A stretch of 64,000 nucleotides of DNA from positions 124,677,755 through 124,741,754 of the forward strand of contig CM039462.1 of the NCBI GenBank assembly GCA_022414725.1, given 5' to 3'. Every line of letters begins with the position of its first letter. Position 1 is the first letter of the stretch. Of the stretch, positions 41,636-50,924 are shown piece after piece. The translations under genes and the position numbers were made by a program. This DNA is from Microglena sp. YARC. Lineage: Eukaryota; Chlorophyta; Chlorophyceae; Chlamydomonadales; Chlamydomonadaceae. The notes below the pieces were generated by a model. It worked only from the letters and a program-made list of their open reading frames with translations. It did not search any database and was not told the origin of the DNA.

Positions 41636-41750
41636 AACTCGTATTGTTGTAGACACCACTCGGTCCCCCTCCGGTGGTCGCGACAACATTAGGTTACACC
41701 GCAAGGTGTGCCGTACACGAAGCGGTTTCATTTAAGTATTCCGTTGACTG
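41636..41750 (+). ncRNA. Candidate Fanzor guide-RNA scaffold at transposon right end
   Basis: Directly after the Fanzor frame: outer stem TGTTGT (41645-41650) with ACAACA (41683-41688), a 4x4 internal loop, inner stem ACCAC/GTGGT, then hairpin ACACC-GCAA-GGTGT (41696-41709) with a GNRA loop, then the terminal inverted repeat. In TnpB and Fanzor systems the guide RNA comes from this end and its guide extends past the element into flanking DNA (here TATATTAGAGACTTATTC). Structure seen; RNA expression inferred. An alternative is a transcript 3'-end hairpin. Confidence 0.6.
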
Positions 41751-41967
41751 TATATTAGAGACTTATTCAAACAAGGCCTACTTGACGATAATTGCAAAGA
41801 AACATATAATTGCAAACGGTATGCAGATAAAAACTTCAACCAAGTGGCCATGCCGCTCTGGTGCAGGGAGGGATTGGAAGGCAGGCATGGGGTTGATCCA
41901 TTGCGTCATGGAGTTGTACATGATAATTGGATTAATAGGGAATGGTACTACTTTGCCTCCTGGTATC

Positions 41968-41985
41968 ACCGGATTATTAATCGGT
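41968..41985 (-). terminator. Stop palindrome with one bulge
   Basis: ACCG-g-AT and ATCGGT enclose a 5-nt loop containing the stop of the minus-strand gene. Confidence 0.5.
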
Positions 41986-42339
41986 AAATAGATACTTGTT
42001 CAAGTGCAGTTTATGTTTACTGCAAATTCTAAGAAAGTGCAGCTCAGTTGAATGTAGTCCGAATAGGTTAGCAAATCGGAGGGCTGTTTCGATACTATGT
42101 GGACGCGTTTGACTCATGTTATTAATTGCATGCAAGAAATCATTTTCTTTGAACACCAGCAATCTCCCTGGTTCTCTAGTTGTTTGCATGTAAGGTAAAT
42201 CAACTTGTATTTCGTTGAAGTCTTCACATATCTCCCTGTTCAGATCGACATGTATGTAGCAGTCTTGACGAGAAACAACTCTATCTATATCAGACACGGG
42301 GTGAGTGGATGCCTGAATAACCAAGCGACAAGCGTTCAT
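41977..42339 (-). CDS. Hypothetical protein (120 aa)
   Basis: Frame with LNREICEDFNEIQVDLPYMQ, LVFKENDFLHAINNMSQTRP and a C-terminal HFLRICSKHKLHLNKYLFTD. No family recognised. Its stop lies in the loop of a palindrome (ACCGAT/ATCGGT with one bulge), supporting a genuine gene end. It lies between the Fanzor transposon and a solo right end of the same family. Confidence 0.6.
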   Translation of the reverse strand: MNACRLVIQASTHPVSDIDRVVSRQDCYIHVDLNREICEDFNEIQVDLPYMQTTREPGRLLVFKENDFLHAINNMSQTRPHSIETALRFANLFGLHSTELHFLRICSKHKLHLNKYLFTD

Positions 42340-42600
42340 ATTAGTTTTCTTTTTATAATTATCATCGCCTTATGCTTTTTGACCTGATTTACTTAAACCC
42401 ATTAAGCAAAATAGTAGTGAGTAAGATTAAATTTACAAATTTCCGGGTGTTCCTTTCATACCGGATAGGATCAACACTGTCAACGACCAGATCAAACTGT
42501 ATATCACAGTTTAGTGAACGTGTTAGCCAATTCAGTCCATGACTTGCAATCGGCAGGGTGTCGCATGTCTCGTCCAATGAAATTAATTTTGAGTTGGTTA

Positions 42601-42682
42601 CAGTCAACGGAATACTAAAATGAAACCGGTGTAACCTAATGGTGTAGCAACCCACGGGGCAGTGGAACACCAATACGATTTT
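42601..42682 (-). ncRNA. Second solo right end with guide-scaffold-like hairpin
   Basis: Minus-strand reading toward TA 42599-42600: outer stem TGGTGT/ACACCA (42667-42672 with 42640-42645), inner CCAC/GTGG, then ATTAGGTTACACC and the terminal repeat. ATTAGGTTACACC is identical to the intact element. Relative to that element the third base pair of the outer stem is G-C instead of U-A, a compensatory change. No left end or coding sequence accompanies it. From 42340 to 42600 and 42683 to 42931 no firm gene is seen, though a minus-strand frame with RSLKCGWSFNGHSRKYRQNN (about 42735-42900) looks protein-like. Confidence 0.55.
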
Positions 42683-42931
42683 GAATCAACAAATTGCAGG
42701 ATGTTAACGAGAATATTGTGGTTCTTTTTTAGATCACGGCTCTCCATCCTGCAGACTCCGTATCGTTATTTTGTCGGTACTTGCGAGAGTGTCCATTGAA
42801 GGACCAGCCGCACTTAAGCGATCGCCTCTTCCCCGGTACCGTGGCCCAAAAGAACACGGGGTCTTTGTTGATGTCATTTTGTTCGTCCACCGAGTGTAGA
42901 GACATATCGACCAAACGGAAGAAAAAGTCCA

Positions 42932-43468
42932 ATGATCGACATTTTGCAATATAGTGTGTTGCACGGAGTATTACGTGCACTGGGTCCTGCAGACAGTGTC
43001 CGGTTGGCATCATGCTCGAAATCTCTTAACCATTCCATTATGAGTTTGGCAAGTCTTGAGACTTTGATACCAATACTACGGGAGCGATTGAAGGAGGCTT
43101 GTTGGTCACTATTACAAGCTGGGTATTGTGTTGGAGTCATAAATACACTTGCCAGTTCCATATCGAGCGCGAATTCGATGATAACATTCACCTACACAGA
43201 TAAGATGTTACACGAATGTGATTATTTCGTCATGGGTGCACCTGAAACAACGATGTATCGCTTTCAAGCTTTGATTAGGGAAACTGTGGTCAACAACATG
43301 AAGATGTTTGGAGAAGTCTTCGACAGGTACATCATCCATACAAATGCACGGCTGCAGCGAAAGGGCAATCGCCCAACAATCCGTGCGAAGAAGATTGAAA
43401 AACATTTCGCTAGATGTGCCGAACAATTATCACGAGTCGCCCAAACCATGAGTTCAGAGAATGAGTGA
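42932..43468 (+). CDS. F-box-like protein (178 aa)
   Basis: The N-terminal SVLHGVLRALGPADSVRLAS followed by CSKSLNHSI has the hydrophobic pattern of an F-box/BTB-adjacent helix bundle. The rest is helical (LRERLKEACWSLLQAGYCVG; FARCAEQLSRVAQTM) without a recognised domain. About 85 bp of it is duplicated at 17.47 kb. No stop palindrome. Possibly an adaptor for host ubiquitin ligase, by analogy only. Confidence 0.6.
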   Translation: MIDILQYSVLHGVLRALGPADSVRLASCSKSLNHSIMSLASLETLIPILRERLKEACWSLLQAGYCVGVINTLASSISSANSMITFTYTDKMLHECDYFVMGAPETTMYRFQALIRETVVNNMKMFGEVFDRYIIHTNARLQRKGNRPTIRAKKIEKHFARCAEQLSRVAQTMSSENE

Positions 43469-43474
43469 GAATGA

Positions 43475-43870
43475 ATGTCGAGCACCTGTGTCGAGTCACA
43501 TCACAGAGCGACTTTCGCATCACGGCGGCACCTGTCGAGTCGAGTCACATCACATGGCGACCTCTCGCATCAGGCGGCGGCACCTGTGTCAATACCTCGA
43601 TACTGTAAGATATCACTCACAGATGACGGAAAACCCGGTAAAGTAATCGCAAACGGTGATCACATGTCAAGCAGAGGTCTGCTAGACAATAGATCTCGTA
43701 TATCGATAGGGGAATCTCGGGCCCCACGGAGTGGGGTAGGGGAATTGAGCTGCAGAAACCAAGTGTGTCAAGGCATCAATCAATCATCACACGCAAAACT
43801 GTGGAAAATTGTCGCATCCACACCGTCCGTCCGTCCGTCCGTCCGTCCGTCAATTCATGACACGCGGCGG
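43475..43870 (+). repeat. GTCGAG family and long H-family variant with CCGT microsatellite
   Basis: 43475-43590 carries GTCGAGTCACATCAC units. 43606-43870 is the long H variant (GATATCACTCACAGATGACG through the hairpin to (CCGT)n at 43823-43850). Nearly identical to 50620-50875. Confidence 0.85.
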
Positions 43871-43996
43871 CTTGAGAAGGCCACACTGGAAATCGATCGT
43901 CATTGATTGCAGCATAACAACAACACAGCGGACTCTTATCAATGCCAGCACACCTCACAGACACTTCTTATTATTCATTCGCGGTACCGGATACAG

Positions 43997-44656
43997 ATGT
44001 CATCAAGGAAATTCGTTTGTGAAGTTGAGGGATGTAACGCAGCATTTGCTGCTGCTGGTAATTTGACCACACACAAAAGGACGCATACAGGAGAAAAACC
44101 ATTTACATGCAATTTTGATGGATGTGGTGCTGCCTTTGCTCGTAGATGTGCTTTGACCACACACAAAAGGACGCATACAGGAGAGAAACCATTTACATGC
44201 AATTTTGAGGGATGTGGTGCTGCATTTGCTCGTTGTGATACTTTAACCAAACACAAGAGGACGCATACAGGAGAGAAACCATTTACATGCGATTTTGATG
44301 GATGTGGTGCTGCATTTGCTCAAAATGGCGATTTGATTAAACACAAAAGGACGCATACAGGAGAGAAACCTTTTACATGCGATTTTAAGGGATGTGGTGC
44401 TGCATTTTCTAATTCTGGAAATTTTAAGACACACAAAAGGACGCATACAGGAGAGAAACCATTTACATGCGATTTTAATGGATGTGGTGCTGCATTTGCT
44501 CAAAATGGCGATTTGATTAAACACAAAAGGACGCATACAGGAGAGAAACCATTTACATGCGATTTTGAGGGATGCGGTGCTGCATTTGCTCTAAGATGTA
44601 GTTTGACTAGACGGTACAGGTTGGGAATGTACAGAAGGACGCAAGCGGATTCATAA
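43997..44656 (+). CDS. C2H2 zinc-finger array protein
   Basis: Six complete fingers of the C-x4-C-x12-H-x3-H type with TGEKPFTC linkers, e.g. CDFDGCGAAFAQNGDLIKHK, then a seventh whose His residues are lost (SLTRRYRLGMYRR). Unit 90 bp, 30 residues. Fingers 4 and 6 share the same recognition helix (QNGDLIK). Likely DNA binding. ATG 43997 (MSSRKFVCE) is preferred to the first codon of the longer frame. The last finger degenerates exactly where the Fanzor fragment begins, so the C-terminus seems replaced by that insertion. Probably acquired from a eukaryote, given the TGEKP linkers. Confidence 0.85.
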   Translation: MSSRKFVCEVEGCNAAFAAAGNLTTHKRTHTGEKPFTCNFDGCGAAFARRCALTTHKRTHTGEKPFTCNFEGCGAAFARCDTLTKHKRTHTGEKPFTCDFDGCGAAFAQNGDLIKHKRTHTGEKPFTCDFKGCGAAFSNSGNFKTHKRTHTGEKPFTCDFNGCGAAFAQNGDLIKHKRTHTGEKPFTCDFEGCGAAFALRCSLTRRYRLGMYRRTQADS

Positions 44657-44659
44657 GAT

Positions 44660-44996
44660 TCTCCACTGCAAAAGCAGTCAAAGCGGAGCGCCACGCCAAC
44701 AGAGCGGTGGTATGCTTCACTGCGGGAAGACTTGGGACCGCGATGTGAACGCTTCCAGGAACATCCTGATGCTTACACTTCACCAAGTCTTTGGGAGAGA
44801 GCGTCCTCTCGCGTTTCGCCGAGACGCGCCGAGAAGTTCCTCGACAACCCCACCCCCACCCCCTGATACTGATATGGGGACACAGACGGTTGAACGGTTT
44901 ACCAAAGAGGCTACTCGGAATATCTTCGAGAACCTCTTCAACCTGCTGCACCCCCCAACGTTGCCCAAAAGCAACGATCTGCAGTCTGGATGAGTA
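44660..44996 (+). pseudogene. C-terminal fragment of a second Fanzor/TnpB
   Basis: Codons for LHCGKTWDRDVNASRNILML carry the hallmark RuvC-III DRDVNAxRNIL block of TnpB/Fanzor, closer to the canonical form than the transposon copy at 41.6 kb. A Cys-containing segment (HCKSSQSGAPRQQ) just before it resembles zinc-finger remains. The rest of the protein is absent; the tail (FTKEATRNIFENLFNLLHPP) is shared with the relic at 8.65 kb. No transposon end is evident next to it. Confidence 0.8.
44665..44678 (+). terminator. Hairpin after the zinc-finger gene
   Basis: ACTGC-AAAA-GCAGT, 9 nt after the stop. The same hairpin with its flank occurs at 33691, so it may belong to the Fanzor fragment rather than the gene. 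Confidence 0.35.
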
Positions 44997-45125
44997 TAAG
45001 GTGTGTCCCACTTTATTTGAGAACAACTGTAAGAGCGGGCGACTTCTATTCATGCAAGTGTTGGGTGAGTTCAATTGAAAACTCATAAATTGTGATTGAG
45101 TGTACATAAATTGTGAGCGAATTAC

Positions 45126-45628
45126 ATGGCCTGCACTCGACGTAAATACGGAATCCCTTGCCAACCATATTCCAATAAATGTCCCCGCCATCTTGCTCAC
45201 ATTCCAACCTGTGCAGGTGGCAGCATCGCTTACTTGGAAAGACTGGATAAGGCGAAAAAAGAAGTGGAGGCCCAGGTCGTTGTCATGTCAGCCCAAGCTG
45301 TACAGGATGCAGCCAGGATAGACCATCTGGCATCTCACTCCAATGTCATGTCAGCCCAAGCTGTACAGGATGCAGCCAGGATAGACCATCTGGCATCTCA
45401 CTCCAATGTCATGTCAGCCCAAGCTGTACAGGATGCAGCCAGGATAGACCATCTGGCATCTCACTCCAATGTCATGTCAGCCCAAGCTGTACAGGATGCA
45501 GCCAGGATAGACCATCTGGCATCTCACTCCAATGTCATGTCAGCCCAAGCTGTACAGGATGCAGCCAAGACCAACTATCTGGAGGCCGCTAGGTTTCCGC
45601 ACAACCCGGGTATACGGCATTACTACTA
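45126..45628 (+). pseudogene. Coiled-coil protein with 21-residue repeats, 3' end cut by transposon
   Basis: A Cys/Arg-rich N-terminus (MACTRRKYGIPCQPYSNKCP, HIPTCAGG) may bind metal. It is followed by four full 63-bp repeats (MSAQAVQDAARIDHLASHSN) starting at 45285, 45348, 45411 and 45474, and a divergent fifth. The frame enters the left end of the Fanzor transposon family at 45629 and stops inside it, so the native C-terminus is missing. Confidence 0.65.
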
Positions 45629-45755
45629 CAGTCGGCGGAACAGTAAAATGAAACATATATCAGATGGAAATAAATGTACGACATCGCCGTTAGAAAATTG
45701 GCGTTAAGAATGGTCGCTGACTTGGGTGTGTTACAAACTTCTGTGTTTACGAACA
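45629..45755 (+). mobile_element. Solo left end of the Fanzor transposon
   Basis: 127 bp nearly identical to 38278-38404, including the terminal repeat and the first codons of the transposase. TA precedes it. It ends abruptly, with no right end nearby, so it is a deletion product. Confidence 0.9.
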
Positions 45756-45849
45756 AGCCCTGTGGTTCAGCTTGACGTGCCTCCCTCCCTCATTTTCAAA
45801 GCTTTACTGTAATCAAAATATTTCTGCTACATCGGGAATTATTGGTCAG

Positions 45850-45870
45850 CTTGAGCAAACTGAACTCAAG
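45850..45870 (-). terminator. Stop palindrome of the J-domain gene
   Basis: CTTGAG and CTCAAG flank a 9-nt loop; the TGA lies in the arm. Confidence 0.6.
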
Positions 45871-46558
45871 GTATTTTTGTACACAACACTTCCATGGCCT
45901 GGAAAAACAACTTCTGGTCCTCGGCAGAGAGCGCCTTCACGACCACCGAAATGCCTCCGGTATTGAAGACAGTAGCCAGTGTCATCCCCAGCTTGAGGCC
46001 TCTATCCCCACCCAAGCCCACCCCTATGGCTGGCGGCAGAATCGTTCCCAACAGCTGCACCAAGCGCTCGCCTCGAGCTCCTGCATCAAACTGCTTGGCA
46101 AACCCCTCTACAACAACATTGGCCCAGACCTCCCAAACATGCGCCATGCTAGCAGACGCCTCTTCCGGCGCACTAAAACCAGACCTGGATTGCTGCTCCC
46201 CTTGCATTCTCCTTCGCCGCTCACTGTCATATTCCTTGCGGCTGTCGGGGTTCAGCAACACAATCTTCGCTTGCAGGATAACTCGTGTGCGGGTGGCGGC
46301 TGCTGTTCGTTCACCTTCATATGCCAACGGACCTAGCTTGTCCGGATGAACCCTGACCACTTGAATGCGAGATGCCCTCAAAATTTCCTGGTCAGAAGCA
46401 CCCTCATCGATGTCCAGAGCGTCGTACAGATCTGGAAACACGTCACCCCAGTCCATTATCTGCAGAGGCCAGCATATGTTTTTAGGATGCGATCGAAACC
46501 AATCCATGAATCGATCACATCGCAACGTGCATATCGCATGAACGTAATACATATGCAT
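45866..46558 (-). CDS. J-domain (DnaJ-like) protein
   Basis: The J domain has DLYDALDIDEGASDQEILRA, the invariant HPDK (VVRVHPDKLG), and ILQAKIVLLNPDSRKEYDSE, so it should stimulate an Hsp70 ATPase. The C-terminal half has VWANVVVEGFAKQF, a Gly-rich segment and FFQAMEVL; no known client domain is seen. Mets at 46558, 46507 and 46456 (MDWGDVFPDLYD) are all in frame; the last starts nearest the J domain. Conserved residues are intact and the stop has the usual palindrome. Likely recruits host Hsp70. Confidence 0.85.
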   Translation of the reverse strand: MHMYYVHAICTLRCDRFMDWFRSHPKNICWPLQIMDWGDVFPDLYDALDIDEGASDQEILRASRIQVVRVHPDKLGPLAYEGERTAAATRTRVILQAKIVLLNPDSRKEYDSERRRRMQGEQQSRSGFSAPEEASASMAHVWEVWANVVVEGFAKQFDAGARGERLVQLLGTILPPAIGVGLGGDRGLKLGMTLATVFNTGGISVVVKALSAEDQKLFFQAMEVLCTKIP

Positions 46559-46804
46559 TTTTCAGGCATATTTCTATATACATTGCCGCTTATTATTTTG
46601 ATGGCAAGGCAAACACGTGTCAACACACCAAGCAAATTCATGAACTCCCCGCACCCCCCTTCAGAATTCCAGAGTGATGTCAAGCAGATGGCTGCTTGAG
46701 ACCATCACCCCTCTCTCTCCCTAAGGCAAGACCGGCATCGACCCCACGCTACGCGAAATCTAAAAAGTTACAGCAAAAAATGGAACTGAAAAATGGAGCG
46801 AGAG

Positions 46805-48205
46805 GAACATGTGAACACGTTTAAAATAGGAATTGATGTGAGCGTGATAAACATGTGAACAGGTTTAAAATAGGAATTGATGTGAGCGTGATAAACATGT
46901 GAACACGTTTAAAATAGGGATTGATGTGAGTCTCCGGCATTCTTCAGTATTTATTTTTTGTTGAAATAATTGTTGTTACAGAGATGGGGAGTCTTTTCAG
47001 AGGTGTTCATGTGAACACGTTTAAAATAGGGATTGATGTGAGGTCTCCGGCATTCTTCAGTATTTATTTTTTGTTGAAATAATTGTTGTTACAGAGATGG
47101 AGAGTCTTTTCAGAGGTGTTCATGTGAACACGTTTAAAATAGGGATTGATGTGAGTCTCCGGCATTCTTCTTCAGTATTTATTTTTTGTTGAAATAATTG
47201 TTGTTACAGAGATGGAGAGTCTTTTCAGAGGTGTTCATGTGAACACGTTTAAAATAGGGATTGATGTGAGGTCTCCGGCATTCTTCAGTATTTATTTTTT
47301 GCTGAAATAATTGTTGTTACAGAGATGGAGAGTCTTTTCAGAGGTGTTCATGTGAACACGTTTAAAATAGGGATTGATGTGAGGTCTCCGGCATTCTTCA
47401 GTATTTATTTTTTGTTGAAATAATTGTTGTTACAGAGATGGAGAGTCTTTTCAGAGGTGTTCATGTGAACACGTTTAAAATAGGGATTGATGTGAGGTCT
47501 CCGGCATTCTTCAGTATTTATTTTTTGTTGAAATAATTGTTGTTACAGAGATGGAGAGTCTTTTCAGAGGTGTTCATGTGAACACGTTTAAAATAGGGAT
47601 TGATGTGAGGTCTCCGGCATTCTTCAGTATTTATTTTTTGTTGAAATAATTGTTGTTACAGAGATGGAGAGTCTTTTCAGAGGTGTTCATGTGAACACGT
47701 TTAAAATAGGGATTGATGTGAGGTCTCCGGCATTCTTCAGTATTTATTTTTTGTTGAAATAATTGTTGTTACAGAGATGGAGAGTCTTTTCAGAGGTGTT
47801 CATGTGAACACGTTTAAAATAGGGATTGATGTGAGCCTCCGGCATTCTTCTTCAGTATTTATTTTTTGTTGAAATAATTGTTGTTACAGAGATGGAGAGT
47901 CTTTTCAGAGGTGTTCATGTGAACACGTTTAAAATAGGGATTGATGTGAGGTCTCCGGCATTCTTCAGTATTTATTTTTTGTTGAAATAATTGTTGTTAC
48001 AGAGATGGAGAGTCTTTTCAGAGGTGTTCATGTGAACACGTTTAAAATATGGATTGGTGTGAGCCTCCGGCATTCTTCAGTATTTATTTTTTGTTGAAAT
48101 AATTGTTGTTACAGAGATGGAGAGTCTTTTCAGAGGTGTTCATGTGAACACGTTTAAAATAGGGATTGATGTGAGCCTCCGGCATTCTTCATACAATTTT
48201 TCGGT
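46805..48205 (+). repeat. 113-bp tandem array, about 12 units
   Basis: Units contain CTCCGGCATTCTTCAGTATT, GTTACAGAGATGGAGAGTC, the inverted repeat GTGTTCA-tg-TGAACAC, and TTTAAAATAGGGATTGATGT. Length varies by an optional TTC and by GTGAG/GTGAGG ends. It ends with CATACAATTTTTCGGTCAAT, the same boundary as the 57.3-kb array, about 40 bp before the next gene. From 46559 to 46804 nothing else is recognised. Confidence 0.95.
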
Positions 48206-48245
48206 CAATCAAATGATGTAACAAACATAAGGGGGTTCTCTCCTC

Positions 48246-49163
48246 ATGGAGAAATGCACCATGGAGGAAAAAACACCCCCCTCCTGTTTGTTCGCGTGCG
48301 AGTTGTGTGACAAGCAGTTCAGTAACCGGTATTCGAAGTCTTCACACAAGCGGAGGTCTCACCCCAAGGGAGCTGTTGATGTTGACTTCATGGAGAAGCG
48401 CATGGAGTACCTCGAGAATCGGATCGATGAAATGCAAGCGGAACTGGAGGCGTTGCGGAAAAAACACACTTTCACAATCAACAACAGCTTCGGGTCGGCC
48501 ACCAACAACTATGTCGTTACATGCGAAAATTTCACCAACACCACCACCAACAACAACAACAACAATACTGCTCCAAATGCGGCGGCGCTATCTCCAGCTG
48601 CTACAACACCGGTGGAGGACATGCACCCCTTCGGGGAGGAGGTCACGCCCGAGTCAGAGTTCCTCTCGGTCGCTCAATTCAATGAGTGCGGGTACAACCT
48701 GGTCAAGCTGCTGCAGCTATCGCACTTCAACCCCGCGCACCCGCAGTACATGAACATCATCATGGACCCCGACTGCTACCAGCAGACGTACGTGTACGGA
48801 CGGGACTGCCGCTGGGCGAAGGCGGACCTGCAAGACTCGCTGCTGCCGGTGCTCAGGAGCATCGTGCAGCGAATGAGCAGGGTGAACCCGGCAGAAGCAA
48901 GCAAGTACGAGGACGACGACGCCTTCCTCCAGGGAGGCGCCGGCTCCGTCACCTTCAGAGCCATGCAGGGCATGGCCCTGCATAGCCGGACCTGCGTCAG
49001 GGTCCTCTCGAAGAGGGGCGTGCCGCTGCCAGAGGAACTACGGACGCACTGTCAAGATTCACAATGGCCCTGTACTCGGGGCCAGCCACATCTGGATCCA
49101 TCAAAAGCAAGCAGACATCGGCGTGACCAGCCTTCGCAGCCAGCCTCAAGGCCCAGCTGTTGA
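48246..49163 (+). CDS. C2H2 zinc-finger/coiled-coil protein with chimeric C-terminus
   Basis: Residues 14-40 form one C2H2 finger (CELCDKQFSNRYSKSSHKRR, then SH). A coiled coil (EKRMEYLENRIDEMQAELEA), an Asn/Thr-rich linker and a domain with LLQLSHFNPAHPQYMNIIMD follow. That HFNxxHPxxxNI pattern is common in giant-virus zinc-finger proteins. After PLPEELRTHCQD (about 49050) the frame reads antisense ankyrin DNA, so the native end was lost by rearrangement. Function unknown; the finger and acidic C-terminal domain suggest nucleic-acid binding. Confidence 0.8.
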   Translation: MEKCTMEEKTPPSCLFACELCDKQFSNRYSKSSHKRRSHPKGAVDVDFMEKRMEYLENRIDEMQAELEALRKKHTFTINNSFGSATNNYVVTCENFTNTTTNNNNNNTAPNAAALSPAATTPVEDMHPFGEEVTPESEFLSVAQFNECGYNLVKLLQLSHFNPAHPQYMNIIMDPDCYQQTYVYGRDCRWAKADLQDSLLPVLRSIVQRMSRVNPAEASKYEDDDAFLQGGAGSVTFRAMQGMALHSRTCVRVLSKRGVPLPEELRTHCQDSQWPCTRGQPHLDPSKASRHRRDQPSQPASRPSC

Positions 49164-50322
49164 CAGAGTTCGCCCGGGCCCTGAACTAAATTCCAGCCAC
49201 CTTCGGATCCATCAGCAGCTTGCAGACATCTGCGTGACCTGCCTTGGCAGCCGCCCACAATGCCCTGCTGTCGAAAGTGTACGCCCTGGCCCTGAACTCA
49301 ATTCCAGCCACCGCTGGATCCATCAGCAGCTTGCAGACATCTGCGTGACCTGCATGGGCAGCCAGCCACAATGCCCAGCTGTCTCTAGAGTTCGCCAGGG
49401 CCCGGAACTCAAGTCCAGCCACATCTGGATCCATCAGCAGCTTGCAGACATCTGCGTGACCTGCCTTGGCAGCGGCCCACAATGCCCAGCTGTCGCTGGT
49501 GTTCGCCAGGGCCCTGAACTCAAGTCCAGCCACCTCTGGATCCATCAGCATCTTGCAGACATCTGCGTGACCTTCCTTCGCAGCCAGCCACAAGGCCCTG
49601 CTGGCGGTAGAGTTCGCCCTAGCCCTGAACTCAATTCCAGCCACCTCTGGATCCATGAGCAGCTTGCAGACATCTGCGTGACCTGCCTTGGCAGTAGCCC
49701 ACAAGGCACTGCTGGCGGTAGAGTTCGCCAGGGCCCTGTACTCAATTCCAGCCACCTCTGGATCCATCAGCAGCTTGCAGACATCTGCGTGACCTTCCTT
49801 GGCAGCCTCACGCAAGGCACAGCTGTAGCTAGAGTTCGCCCTGGCCCTGAACTCAAGTCCAGCAACCTCTGGATCCATCAGCAACTTGCAGACATCTGCG
49901 TGACCTTCCTTGGCAGCCTCCAACAAGGCCAAGCTGTAGCTATAGTTCGCCCGGGCCCTGAACTCAACTCCAGCCACCGCTGGATCCATGAGCAGCTTGC
50001 AGACATCGGCGTGACCGGCCTTGGCAGCCACATAGAGAAGCTTGTTTTCATTTTGGTTCGCCCTCAATTGTACGCCCTTAAGGTGTACAAGAGGATTGGA
50101 CACCAAGCATACTGCTAGAAGGTCGGGCGCGCCCCCTTTCGCCATCATCTCTCCAACTCGCTGTGGTGGTTGGATCAGTCCGGTAAGGGGCCATCCAGAA
50201 AATCTGTTGTGCAGAGTTTTACACACTAATACAATCTTTGGGTTGGAAGATAATAGGGCAATACGATCAAGAATGTCATGGGGAAACGTTAGGAATACCG
50301 ATGATCGCGTGTGCGAATGCAT
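49056..50322 (-). pseudogene. Inverted F-box/ankyrin paralogue with a nonsense codon
   Basis: Nearly the same F-box start (MHSHTRSSVFLTFPHDILDR) and linker as the gene at 36222, then eight 37-residue repeats. TAG 49186-49188 replaces GAG in the usual GIEFRA, after MDPKVAGI; the frame then continues through about one more repeat to 49056, where it meets the zinc-finger gene tail to tail. The original would have ended close to the paralogue's LLMDP(D)xAGP end. The shortened product still has the F-box and eight repeats and might work. Leader sequence is also conserved between the two. Confidence 0.85.
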
Positions 50323-50464
50323 GTTCTATGAACATGTGTGTACATGCATGCAAGCGCACAAGATGATATAAATAAATAATGAATTGGAATAAACCCTATA
50401 AACCCTTGGTTGCACTTGCCTGGCATGCAAGCGGTAAGCGGCAAGCGGCACTTGCCTGGAATTC

Positions 50465-50618
50465 AATTGAATTCAATTCCAGCCACCGCTGGATCCATGA
50501 GCAGCTTGCATACATCTGCGTGACCTGCATTTGCAGCCTCACGCAAGGCCCAGCTGTCGCTATAGTTCGCCCGGGCTCTGAACTCAAGTCCAGCCACCGC
50601 TGGATCCATGAGCAGCTG
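50465..50618 (-). pseudogene. One-and-a-half ankyrin-type repeats, isolated
   Basis: Encodes LLMDPAVAGLEFRARANYSD, WALREAANAGHADVCKLL and MDPAVAGIE, joined to unrelated sequence at both sides (H repeat at 50620). A stray fragment of the neighbouring family. Confidence 0.8.
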
Positions 50619-50619
50619 T

Positions 50620-50875
50620 AAGATATCACTCACAGATGACGGAAAACACGGTAAAGTAATCGCAAACGATGATCACATGTCAAGCAGAGGTCTGCTAGAC
50701 AATAGATCTCGTATATCGATAGGGGAATCTCGGGCCCCACGGAGTGGGGTAGGGGAATTGAGATGCAGAAACCAAGTGTGTCAAGGCATCAATCAATCAT
50801 CACACGCAAAACTGTGGAAAACTGTCGCATCCACACCGTCCGTCTGTCCGTCCATCCATTCATGACACACGGTGG
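50620..50875 (+). repeat. Long H-family variant with CCGT microsatellite
   Basis: Near-identical to 43606-43870; one end abuts the ankyrin fragment within CTGTAAGATATCACTCACAG. Confidence 0.85.
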
Positions 50876-50924
50876 CGGATCATCGCCATTGTCACTCATC
50901 GTCTGTCTCGTGGAAGTGGTGTAA

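Larger units (their letters stand above)
38278..41750 (+). mobile_element. Tc1/mariner-type transposon carrying Fanzor (3.47 kb)
   Basis: Flanked by TA (38276-38277 and 41751-41752). The ends are imperfect inverted repeats: left CAGTCGGCGGAACAGTAAAA, right (reverse strand) CAGTCAACGGAATACTTAAA, both followed by TGAAAC; 21 of 26 bases match. Contents in order: DDE transposase (frameshifted), Fanzor (one stop, one frameshift) and a structured right end. Fanzor proteins are known passengers of mariner-type and other eukaryotic transposons. Related ends lie at 25679, 26736, 42601, 45629 and 61815, so the family was active here several times. Both genes being damaged suggests the copy is now dead. 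Confidence 0.92.

Noticed and set aside
44607..45200. A 197-codon minus-strand frame across 44.6-45.2 kb.
   Set aside because: Antisense to the DRDVNASRNIL fragment and the start of the coiled-coil gene; no recognisable protein.
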